This document shows positions 28,969 through 38,200 of a stretch of 64,000 bases of DNA, one piece after another. The stretch is taken from positions 248,001 through 312,000 of the forward strand of contig NW_027043819.1 in NCBI RefSeq assembly GCF_037102585.1. Direction: 5' to 3'. A program made the position numbers and the translations under genes. This stretch comes from Saccharomycopsis crataegensis. Its lineage: Eukaryota; Ascomycota; Saccharomycetes; Ascoideales; Saccharomycopsidaceae. Each line of letters starts with the position of its first letter. The first letter of the stretch is position 1. The notes under the pieces are model-generated. The model did not search any database, was not told the DNA's origin, and saw nothing but the letters and a program-made list of their open reading frames with translations.

Positions 28969-29600
28969 CTAATTTTCAGCAACATCTTTCTTAATCTTGT
29001 CAAGAAGGTTGTTTATTCTTGGGGCAAAAGACGGTTGACCTTTCTTTGTCTTCTTATTGAACAGTCTTTTCTTCTTCTCTCTATCTTGGTTTTTTTGGGC
29101 AATAATTTTTCGCTGTGTTCTAATATTTTCCATCGCTTCTTCACGCTTAGCGGTTCTTCTTTGTTTGATAAGTTCAGATCTCTCTTCGTAAGTCAACTGT
29201 CTGGTCGGCTCATATCTTGACTTTCTGTATTTTGACTCTTCCTTTTCTTCTTCAAAGTCTTTATCAGCTTCAGAGTCGTACTCATCTTCAACAGCATCAT
29301 TCTTCACTTCATTGTTTCTTTCGGCTTTGGTCTTCTTTTCCGGTACCTTCTGGCCTTCTTTTTCAAGAAGTTTAAAGTATTTCTTTCTTAAATTAGACTT
29401 ATGAACTAAAGACTTTTCGATTTCCTTTCCTGTGATTATAATGTTAGTTAAATATCCCTTGGTCATCCCACACACACACCTGCAGCGACCTCTAAAATTT
29501 CTAAGAAAAAAAAACAAAAAAACCTGGAAAGTAATAAGGGAAACATACTTTTTTTATCCCTAGGATTATAGTATTGACCCTTTCTAACTCTTCCTGACAT
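28969..29600 (-). CDS. FYV7: rRNA-processing protein Fyv7, two exons
   Basis: Exon 1 (29549-29600) encodes 'SGRVRKGQYYNPRDKK'. A 119-nt intron (29430-29548) starts GTATGT, has a TAACTAAC branch region (29443-29450, plus-strand coordinates) and ends ACAG. Exon 2 (28969-29429) continues 'RKEIEKSLVHKSNLRKKYFK', the core of the Fyv7/TAP26 family, with a Lys/Arg-rich C-terminus ('REKKKRLFNKKTKKGQPSF'). The spliced product has 170 residues (yeast Fyv7: 151). Fyv7 is a nucleolar factor needed for 18S rRNA maturation in the small-subunit processome. Without the intron the frame would begin at 29517 with no ATG and an unrelated N-terminus. A PAC plus RRPE-like pair lies upstream. Confidence 0.85.
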
Positions 29601-29654
29601 ATTTCTGCTATATTGACACTATCTCTGGTTTTTTATTAATCAGTATGGCGATCT

Positions 29655-29664
29655 AGCTCATCGC
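29655..29664 (-). promoter_or_regulatory. PAC element (GCGATGAGCT) upstream of FYV7
   Basis: AGCTCATCGC on the plus strand is an exact PAC motif (GCGATGAGCT) in FYV7's orientation, 55 bp upstream of the ATG. PAC is bound by Dot6/Tod6 and marks ribosome-biogenesis genes. Confidence 0.7.
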
Positions 29665-29674
29665 GAAGCAAAAA

Positions 29675-29684
29675 AAAAATTTTC
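29675..29684. promoter_or_regulatory. RRPE-like element
   Basis: AAAAATTTTC, an RRPE-type element, lies 11 bp from the PAC motif. This is the usual pairing at ribosome-biogenesis promoters (Stb3 site). The A-run context makes the single match weaker. Confidence 0.5.
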
Positions 29685-30259
29685 CTCACTAGAAAAAGTT
29701 GATGCCCGAATAATTGCTAAACGCAGTCGGAACAACCCGCGCCTGGGAATCTTGTACTTTCCACTTCTCAGGGAAAAATAAAGTGTTTTTGACAGAAGAA
29801 ATGTGATTCTTCTGCTATGGTTAGGAGTTTCTATTTCTCTATCTATTGATAACTCTCTTTTGTTTTACCTTTTCAAACTCCGCTCTCCGACCCTTCTTCT
29901 ATTTCTTTTTTGCCTGGACGCAACATCGATATTTTGAAGATCAGGTTACAAGCAGCAAGAAACGATCCAAAATCAATAACTGATACCGTCAAACTAAAAT
30001 GGAGAAATACCAGAGTACAAACAGCTAATAAGAATAAACAGAAGAAGAGCCCGCCCACCAACAAGGTTGACTGAGCCCCAAGAATTATGACAGCACACAG
30101 GGTGTTCTAACCACCCCAACAGGTTGGTTCTTTCTGACCTCACTTTTTGTTTTTTTTTCCCCTTTTAAGGGAACAATTGTTCATCTCAACACATACGTGG
30201 GTGGAAATTGCAATCCAAAGCATTCATTAACCCTTAAAGATCATATTCACAACAATAAT

Positions 30260-30820
30260 ATGTTCTCAATAACCCAAAGATTCCAGACACTTTCTAATAC
30301 AGCGCTCACATATGCCATTTACGTGGCCGTTGCTGTTGTCGCCACCTTCTATTACCAGCTATATTTCGACGGAGCCTCGTCGGTTCCTGCAACGGTTGAC
30401 AATATCTCGATTAAGAGCCATTTCAAATCCAGTCGCTCATTTGGATCAATGAATAAGAAACCAAAAGAAAATACCAAATTGACTTTTGATATTGATGCAG
30501 ATTTGTCCCCGTTGTTCAACTGGAACACCAAGCAAGTGTTTGTGTACTTGACTGCTGAATACCCAGGTAAAAACTCTCAAGCCAGCAACAAAGTGACTTA
30601 TTGGGATAAAATCGTCACTTCAAAGGAAGATGCTAACTTAGAATTGAAAAATCAAAGATCGAAATATAATGTTTGGGACGTTGAAAAGACTTTTAGAGGA
30701 AGAGAAGCCGTGGTTAGGTTAGAATGGAATATTCAACCTCACATTGGTCCTCTTGTTTGGGGTTCCACTGTCAGTAACGCTACGATAGTCTATCCAGATT
30801 CAAAGGTTGGTGGTAAATAG
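30260..30820 (+). CDS. SPC3: Signal peptidase complex subunit Spc3 (SPC22/23)
   Basis: A 186-residue single-pass ER membrane protein. 'MFSITQRFQTLSNTALTYAI' plus the hydrophobic 'YVAVAVVATFYYQL' form the N-terminal membrane anchor typical of SPC22/23. 'FDIDADLSPLFNWNTKQVFV', 'VTYWDKIV' and 'VVRLEWNIQPHIGPLVWG' are family signatures of the luminal domain. Spc3 is essential for the Sec11 signal peptidase. The start at 30260 matches the family; the frame is open upstream. In S. cerevisiae SPC3 and FYV7 are also near neighbours (YLR066W, YLR068W), so this linkage is old. Confidence 0.93.
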   Translation: MFSITQRFQTLSNTALTYAIYVAVAVVATFYYQLYFDGASSVPATVDNISIKSHFKSSRSFGSMNKKPKENTKLTFDIDADLSPLFNWNTKQVFVYLTAEYPGKNSQASNKVTYWDKIVTSKEDANLELKNQRSKYNVWDVEKTFRGREAVVRLEWNIQPHIGPLVWGSTVSNATIVYPDSKVGGK

Positions 30821-31086
30821 ATGTAATAGTATTTTATTATCAGAATTTAGATCAATATATATTATGACTTTACGTTGATGGAAAGTAAACGCCTGAAAAA
30901 TTATAAGTTTATAATGTAGAAAAAAAAGGAAAAAATAAATGAACAAAGATTAAATGAAAACGAACAAATGGTCTGACCATAAATGACACTGCGTAATTTA
31001 CAAAAGTTTCAAGATTTTTAACTTGAAAAAACAATGAACAGATGAAAAAATTAATAATAAAACAAAACAATCATACCCTCCTTAAA

Positions 31087-31779
31087 TTATCTCTTCAAGC
31101 CATCCAATCTAGCCTGCAAATCATCCTCATCGCTTCCTCCTCCAATACCACCATCACTGCCGATAGCCTCTGCCATTCTGGATTCCGCAACGTTAACCTT
31201 CCCGCTGGATATCCCTTCTGGGGTATTATTCAAATTTTGATTCAAGTCCACTCCAATTTCATCCAAAACCTTATTGACAATTTCATCAGCTTCTTCGTCA
31301 TCCAACTCATCTTCTCCCATGGCATCATCAATGGCATCGTCCATCATTTCCTGGCGCTGATCCATCACATCATTTTGCTTTTCAAATTCCATGGCGATTT
31401 TAGCTAGCTGAGGTAAATTCATTGACCTGTTCATACCTCCAAGTAACTTTGTCGCCTCCTTCATTGACTGGGTCATGGCTTCATTACTTCTAACGGTCTG
31501 GATTCTAAGCGAGATGGCTTGCAATTGAGTTGACATCGCATTGAATTTCTCAATATACTTTTTAGTTCTAATCAAGTCCTTGGCCTGGATTTTGGCAGCA
31601 GACACACTTCCACTCTTAGCAGACTTCTTTATCTCAGAAATAAGTGACTTTTCTTGCTTCTCTAATTTTTGCTTCTCTCTCTTCAACTCCCTTTGTGTTC
31701 TTTCCAAAGCTCTCTGGTTCTTTCTCAACCGTTCTTGAGGAGTCAAACGCTTCCCGAACGCCCATTCAAATACCTGCAT
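31087..31779 (-). CDS. VPS2: ESCRT-III subunit Vps2 (CHMP2 type)
   Basis: A 230-residue protein. 'VFEWAFGKRLTPQERLRKNQ', 'RALERTQRELKREKQKLEKQ' and 'MNLPQLAKIAMEFEKQ' match Vps2/Did4 throughout. Basic helices come first, the second half is acidic, and the C-terminus 'DDLQARLDGLKR' is a MIM1 helix that binds the Vps4 MIT domain. Vps2 caps the Vps20-Snf7 polymer on endosomes and recruits Vps4 for disassembly during multivesicular body formation. S. cerevisiae DID4 has an early intron; here the first codons are continuous and no intron is needed. Confidence 0.95.
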   Translation of the reverse strand: MQVFEWAFGKRLTPQERLRKNQRALERTQRELKREKQKLEKQEKSLISEIKKSAKSGSVSAAKIQAKDLIRTKKYIEKFNAMSTQLQAISLRIQTVRSNEAMTQSMKEATKLLGGMNRSMNLPQLAKIAMEFEKQNDVMDQRQEMMDDAIDDAMGEDELDDEEADEIVNKVLDEIGVDLNQNLNNTPEGISSGKVNVAESRMAEAIGSDGGIGGGSDEDDLQARLDGLKR

Positions 31780-32133
31780 TCTGGTAGTTTAACTTTTTCT
31801 ATGACCTCACTCACTCCCGATGATTCAAATGGCGAATGACGATGTAGACAGAAAACGTCCCTGCTCGTTTCATTCCTGCTCATCCATCACTGTTACATTA
31901 TGACCTCCAGCACACCCACACACCTCCAGCCGCCCTCATCGCAAGACTCTCCGGTGCGGTTGTTTTCATCATCAATGCGATACCCGTATCGGATATGCAA
32001 GAACAAAAAAAAAAAAAAAAATTAAAAAGACATAAACAAAGTAATCTATTTTATGAAATGCTTCTGATATCTGGATTTTTGAGATTAGAAATATAATAAT
32101 AACAAAAACAGATCTGATAATTAGTCTGATACT
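31780..32133. other. Divergent VPS2-TBF1 promoter
   Basis: 354 bp, with a short A run at about 32008-32021 and a near-palindromic GATACCCGTATCGGATA around 31979-31995. Nothing else recognised. Confidence 0.5.
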
Positions 32134-34944
32134 ATGTCTGACAACCAGGATCGTCCTGAGAATAATGAGGGAATCGATGTCAATAATAACGAAGCCCTTG
32201 ATCATAACGCGATCCAAGCATCGTCTTCATCACCAAACGAAGAAAATAATGACAATGCTGATAGCGAGAAGCAACCGGACTTGGCTCCTGCTGATGAAAG
32301 ATTGTTAGATTTCCTCCTCCAGACCCATAAGGAAACAGAAGACAACGAAGCCAATGAAGAGCATGGTCAAGAAAATAATGGACAGGATGTTGAGCTTGTT
32401 GACAAAAACAGTAATGATGATCAAGACAATAACAATCAAGAAGATGCAACTTCATGGCAACAGACTCTCGAAGCAACTATTCAACAATCTCTTGCCGAGT
32501 CTTTGGGTACTGCAGCTTTAACCAAGGATAGTACGAATGATGATAAGCAACTATCTGATAATAATGTCACATCAGAAAAAGACGATCAGGATCAGAACAT
32601 TGAGGCTACTTCAGTTAATAACAATGAGGGAGAGACTTTGAATAATGCGGTCATGAATGCTTTAAATCAGTTTCGTGCTGATATTTTTCCACAGGAATCA
32701 ACGGAGAATGAAAAGCCAGACACCGAAGAGATAGGGGAAAATGATTCCGATATCCAAGAAATTACATCTATACACAGTCAACAAGAAAAGAGCAAAGAAA
32801 ATGATGATAAATCGACTGATATGACAACTGCTGAAGTAGTTGAAGAAAACCAAGCTCAAGTGGAACCTGAAGCAGTACCGATGCAAGTGGAAAAGGAATC
32901 TGATGCTGCTGAAAATACAACACCTCCAACCATCACAACCGATCCGAGTAGGATCTTGGAAGAAATCACAGCAACAAGCGATGATGAACGGCAGCGGGAT
33001 CAGGAACATATAGCGGATAAAAATGTAGCGCCGTCACCATTAGAAGAAGGTCAGCCGCGGCGAGCTGACTCCTTAACTACTGAAGATCAAAATAATGAAC
33101 AACAACCATCAAAGGAAATTGAAGAGTCTTCCAATGAAGCTGCAACCTCTCTCACCCGAGGCTTATCAGTCCTTGAAAAAATTAGGGAAGTTTCAACAAT
33201 ACCGTATGTTTCTGCCAATCAAGCGCAATTAGCAGCTTTGCCTTTGATTATTACAGCACCAAATGACTGGCCATTCGAAACCCAATTAAGTGTGAACTCT
33301 CTTCCTATTCTTGATAATTTGGCCACGCAGTTGTTAAGAATATATGTCAGTTCCTCATACGAAGATATCGTGGCCTATACTCAGCCTATGACGATAGAGG
33401 ACCCTGAAAATCCAGAGAATGTGATTGAGGCCGAATTATCACCTGATGCAGAATCTTTCCAAGCTTTAGTCAGATTATTTTCTATCGCAAGAAGTGTTTA
33501 CACCAGAACAGAAAAGGACTTTATTGGTATTGAAGATGTTGCCCCGGGATTTTGGAAAAATGGTGAAACTGCCCCATTATTTGTGAGCGGTCGAGAAGAA
33601 ATCTTTGACAACAGTATAAGAAAAGCGAATTTGGCAACTTTTATTTGTGGTGTTGTGAATTCCATTGAAATGGAGTTTGTTTCATTAGACGAAAACTTTT
33701 TGGAAGTTTTTTGTCCCAATGACACTTCTAATTATTTGGTAAATGTGAAAAAGGATTCAATGGATGATATCGTGAGTAATGTGACAGGTTATGGTATTGC
33801 TGGCCGTCTAACAAAGCCACAAGCTTCATTGTATTTGGAATTGAAAACCCAGGCCTATATTTCTGCGGTAATGGCCCATGAATCTAAAGAAGTTGCCGAA
33901 GCTGACTTGGAGCATTTATTCCCAGATAATATCGAACAAAATCTTTTGTCGCGTCGTCAATTGAAACATCTATCGTCGATAGAATTGGATTTTGTCAGCA
34001 GATGTAAGTCAAGAAAAGGAAACCTCAGAAACATCAGCTCAATTGAGGACTTGATTGAGAGATACAGTTTTGATTCATTTGTGAAGAAGTTGTTGGACTA
34101 TATGAAGACTAATCTCGGCTTTATTCTTTATGGGAGAAAGCGTCGCACCATTTCGCCCAACAAGACTTTGTGGGATGCCAATAGTGAACATGTTACTGGT
34201 AGTACATTCTCCAGTATTTATAATAACCGATTAAATGGAAACATGACCACTTCTGCTATGCTAGCTAACTTGAACAGCCGCAATAGTGTTACCAGATCAT
34301 CAAATGAACCTTCAACAACTGAAGCCTCTGGCGATACAACAAAGAGGGCTGATTCTCCGTCGGGTGCGACTTCTGCTACTGGCTCTAATGCTGGAGCAGA
34401 CACTCCGGTCGCAATTTCCAACGGAACTGACGATGAAACAAACAAAGAACCGACTAGCAGCAACTCCGTTTCTGATTTATCTAATAAGAGAACTTCTAGT
34501 GAAATATTGACGCCAACCATGCAAAATGGTGCTAGTATGCCAGATATCGTCGCCACTCAGCTAACTAGGGAGCCAGTAAGAAAGAAGCCCCGGAAGACTA
34601 CAGCAGGGCCTGGTGGCAAATCTGTCCGTAGACTATGGACCCCAGAAGAAGAGCACGCGCTACGCGAGGGTCTCAAGACTAAAGGTGCTCATTGGGCTGG
34701 TATTCTTTCTATGTATGGTATGGACGGTACAATTTCCGAAGCACTCAAGGATAGAAATCAAGTACAGTTAAAGGATAAGGCCAGAAATTGGAAGATGTAT
34801 TACTTGAAGGAGGACATCCCTTTGCCAGACTACCTCAAGGGGGTTACAGGCGAGTTAGCTTTGGATAAACAGAAAGGTAACGGAAGATTCCTTGGTAAGA
34901 GAAGATTAGAGAGAAGAAAAGGAGCGACGCCGTCACAGATTTGA
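32134..34944 (+). CDS. TBF1: Telobox DNA-binding protein Tbf1
   Basis: A 936-residue protein. The first ~340 residues are acidic and Asn/Gln-rich, followed by a TRF-homology (TRFH)-like central domain (about 350-690, e.g. 'WPFETQLSVNSLPILDNLAT'). A C-terminal Myb/telobox domain follows (about 833-900): 'VRRLWTPEEEHALREGLKTK', 'GAHWAGILSMYG', 'ISEALKDRNQVQLKDKARNW'. The VDLKDKxRN-type helix reads TTAGGG-like sites. Tbf1 binds subtelomeric and promoter repeats; in Candida it controls ribosomal protein genes, in Saccharomyces snoRNA genes. The basic C-terminus ('GKRRLERRKG') is likely nuclear localisation. The start is the first ATG. Confidence 0.92.
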   Translation: MSDNQDRPENNEGIDVNNNEALDHNAIQASSSSPNEENNDNADSEKQPDLAPADERLLDFLLQTHKETEDNEANEEHGQENNGQDVELVDKNSNDDQDNNNQEDATSWQQTLEATIQQSLAESLGTAALTKDSTNDDKQLSDNNVTSEKDDQDQNIEATSVNNNEGETLNNAVMNALNQFRADIFPQESTENEKPDTEEIGENDSDIQEITSIHSQQEKSKENDDKSTDMTTAEVVEENQAQVEPEAVPMQVEKESDAAENTTPPTITTDPSRILEEITATSDDERQRDQEHIADKNVAPSPLEEGQPRRADSLTTEDQNNEQQPSKEIEESSNEAATSLTRGLSVLEKIREVSTIPYVSANQAQLAALPLIITAPNDWPFETQLSVNSLPILDNLATQLLRIYVSSSYEDIVAYTQPMTIEDPENPENVIEAELSPDAESFQALVRLFSIARSVYTRTEKDFIGIEDVAPGFWKNGETAPLFVSGREEIFDNSIRKANLATFICGVVNSIEMEFVSLDENFLEVFCPNDTSNYLVNVKKDSMDDIVSNVTGYGIAGRLTKPQASLYLELKTQAYISAVMAHESKEVAEADLEHLFPDNIEQNLLSRRQLKHLSSIELDFVSRCKSRKGNLRNISSIEDLIERYSFDSFVKKLLDYMKTNLGFILYGRKRRTISPNKTLWDANSEHVTGSTFSSIYNNRLNGNMTTSAMLANLNSRNSVTRSSNEPSTTEASGDTTKRADSPSGATSATGSNAGADTPVAISNGTDDETNKEPTSSNSVSDLSNKRTSSEILTPTMQNGASMPDIVATQLTREPVRKKPRKTTAGPGGKSVRRLWTPEEEHALREGLKTKGAHWAGILSMYGMDGTISEALKDRNQVQLKDKARNWKMYYLKEDIPLPDYLKGVTGELALDKQKGNGRFLGKRRLERRKGATPSQI

Positions 34945-35089
34945 TTCTTTGTAGTATTATTGTATAGAAACAGGATGTATATTAGTAGTTTGATAGCGCT
35001 TCTTTTAGGCCAGGAATTTTGTAAGGAGTTTGACTAATAAATTAGTTCAATATTGGTGATAAGCGTGCGAAAAGCACAAGATGCAGCTG

Positions 35090-35095
35090 ACGCGT
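35090..35095. promoter_or_regulatory. MCB element (ACGCGT) upstream of POL1
   Basis: A perfect ACGCGT lies 161 bp upstream of the POL1 ATG. MBF (Mbp1-Swi6) uses this site to drive G1/S transcription of replication genes, POL1 among them in other yeasts. Confidence 0.7.
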
Positions 35096-35137
35096 GTTTT
35101 TTTTTTTTTTTTAGAATTTTTTTTTTTTTGAAAAAGT

Positions 35138-35143
35138 ACGCGA
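35138..35143 (+). promoter_or_regulatory. MCB-like element (ACGCGA)
   Basis: ACGCGA, a five-of-six MCB match, lies 48 bp downstream of the perfect MCB. Paired sites strengthen an MBF assignment. Confidence 0.45.
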
Positions 35144-35255
35144 CATTATTCCTCGATTTTTTTTCTTTTCCTTGATCTCTCTTTCTGAGCTTCATATCAT
35201 TATCAAACAGCACAGAATTGCTGAAAAATTAAATCTACATAAAATTTTAGAACTA

Positions 35256-38200
35256 ATGAGCAAACGAGATAAACTTGCTGCCCTCAGAAAGGCAAGAGAA
35301 GGAGGAGTTTCCATCTCTTCTGTCTACGAGGCACCAAAGTACGATAGCATTTATGAAGAAATCGAGGAAGATGATTACAGGAAGAGAAAGAGAGATCAGT
35401 TACTCAAAGAAGACTTTGTTGTTGGTGATGATGGTAATGAATATGTTGATGACGGTAATGACAATTGGGGTGGAAACGGAAGTCGAGGAAGAGGTGCTGA
35501 TTATTCCGGTGATGAAGAAGGAAACGAATTAGAAAGTGGTAAACTGGCACAAAATCAAAAGAAGAATGTTCCTATCAATAAATTTTTTAAGCCAAGCAGC
35601 TCGTTAACAAGCAGTAATAAAAGTAAGAGAAAGGATCGTGTGAACGTCGAGGATATCTTATTTGATTTTGATTTAGATGTTCCAAAGAAAACCAGAAAAT
35701 TGAAACGTACGTCGTCACCAGCATCCACACTTCTTTCTAAGAAACAAGTAAAAGTAGATGATGATGATATCGAACTTAGTTCATCTAGCTTCTTGAAAAG
35801 AACCAAGACCATTAAACCCAAAGAAAAGTACTTGGAAGTTGATAGTGAAATCAAGGAAATTGAAGAAGTCCAGAATGAAACTCCGGATGTCGCCATGGAA
35901 GACATAGATTCGAATAAAGAGAACATAGCCACCAAAATATCGACAATTGAAGTTAAAACAGAACCTCTGGAACCAAGTATAGATATTGAACCCAAAGAGG
36001 ACGAGGATGATGATGATGATGATGATGATGATATTGTTGTTACCAGAAGACCAAGGCGTACCGCAAATAACATTGATAGATCTGTGAACATTCAGGCTAA
36101 GAAAGAAGTAAAAGTCAAGAAAATGATTGCGGAAGATGAAGAAGATGAACGTGTACCAGATTCCCCAACGAAATCTGATTCTTTCAGCTCCTTCTCGCTG
36201 CAATCTCGCGGGCGTGCTACCGCTGATGAAGTTCTAGATGAAAATGGCAATTTCAAGATGTATTGGATGGACTATGCGGAAGCTGATAACTCATTGCTAT
36301 TGTTTGGTAAAATTAAAACTAATAGTGGTGCTTATGTTTCCAATATTTTGCAAGTCAATGGTATTGAAAAAGAATTATTCTTTTTACCAAGAAAAACTAG
36401 AAGAGTTGATGAAGAAGATGAGGAAGATGGCGAAGAAGCCAAGGACAAAGGTGAACCATCAGAAGTGACTCCCGAAGATATACACGATGAGATTGTTCCT
36501 TTGATCATGGATAAGTATGGTTTGAATAGTATCAAGGCAAAGCCAGAAACTAAGAAGTATGCGTTTGAACTTCCTGATATACCCAAAGAAACTGAATACT
36601 TGAAAGTATTAATGCCTTATCAAACTGCAAAAAATAAGACATTGAATTTACCATCGGATTTAGAAGGTGACACGTTCTCCAAGGTTTTTGGTACCAGTAC
36701 CAATATTTTTGAATCGTTTATCTTACAAAGAAACATCATGGGTCCATGTTGGTTGGAAGTTTCAAATGGAGATTTTCAATCTTTGACCAATACTTCGCAT
36801 TGTGACATTGAGGTTTGTGTCAGCGCTCCAAAATTTATTAAGCCGATCGATGATAAATCGCTAGAATCTCCAGTTTTCAATTGTTTAAGTTTGCATGTTC
36901 AACCAATATTCAATGAAAAAACGAATACTCAGGAGGTTGCTGCAGTCTCCATTTCAAATTTTTCAAATGTTAATATTGATCATATCTCTCCAGATACTAA
37001 ACCAGTATCATCCGTTACTTTGGTCAGACCAGTTGGTATTTTGAAATCCAGTTTCCCTCCTGGATTGGACAAAGCTTCAAAGAAACTAGGACTTAACGTT
37101 CGAACTTTCCCTACTGAGAAAACATTGATCAATTGTTTGTGTGCATTGATAAAGAACCACGATCCAGATTTTTTTGTGGGTCATAACTTGGAAAGTTCCT
37201 CTTTGGATATTTTGATTCATCGAATGCATGAATTGAAGGTTCCAACGTGGTCAAATTTCGGAAGAAGAAACAGAAAAGTTTGGCCTGAAAGATTGACGAG
37301 AATGTCTCGTAACAATTCAGGAAATTCTTTGATGAATAATATGAAACTCAAAGAGATTTTCCAAGGTAGATTGATTTGTGATATTTCTAACGAATTGGGT
37401 AAATCTGTTACGTTGAAGTGCCAAAGTTGGGAATTATCTGAAATGTATGATTTGGTGTGCAAAAAGAAATTGTTTAATGCGGATATTAATTTAAATCAGT
37501 CGCAATTTTCTGAAGACGCTAATGCATTACTTTCAGTTTTAAAAGACGTCTTAAATCGCTGCAATATTTCAGTAGAAATCGCATTCCAATTACAAATTTT
37601 GTCTCTATCAAGAACTTTGACCACCATTGCTGGTAATGCTTGGTCACATACTTTAGGTGGTACCAGATCTGGTAGAAGTGAGTTCTTTTTATTACATGAA
37701 TTTACAAGAGATAATTACATTGTTCCGGATAAAGAAAGTTGGGCCTCACAGAACAAGAACAAGATCATTGAATCTAAAGAGGATTCTCGTGATAATGATG
37801 ATGACGAAAAACATACAACCTCTAATAGAAAAGCTCAGTATAAAGGTGGTTTGGTGTTGGAGCCAGAAGTTGGTTTACACAAAACATTCATTGTTGTGAT
37901 GGATTTCAATTCCTTGTACCCAAGTATTATCCAAGAATTTAACATTTGTTTTACCACTATTGACAGGGAAGAGTTCAATAAGACTCAAAGGGAAGATGAT
38001 TTGCCCGCTTACCCAAGTGTTGATGTTCCTCAAGGTATCTTGCCCAAGTTATTGAATTCTTTGGTTAGCCGTCGTCGTGAAGTTAAGAAACTTTTGAAAG
38101 ATCCAAAGCTCAGTTCTGCCGAGAAATCATCATTCGATATCAAGCAGTTAGCATTGAAGTTGCAGGCCAACTCTTTGTACGGTTATTTAGGTTTTGAGAA

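Larger units (their letters stand above)
29601..30259. other. Divergent FYV7-SPC3 promoter with an ATG-less open frame
   Basis: 659 bp. Besides the PAC/RRPE pair, a plus-strand frame is open from 29853 to the stop at 30072-30074. Its end reads 'ILKIRLQAARNDPKSITD' and then a Lys-rich tail. It has no ATG, and no good splice donor was found upstream. It may be chance or an exon whose partner I could not find. Confidence 0.4.
34945..35255. other. POL1 promoter
   Basis: 311 bp with two MluI cell-cycle box-type sites and two poly-T runs between them (35097-35112, 35118-35129), a layout common at yeast S-phase genes. Confidence 0.6.
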
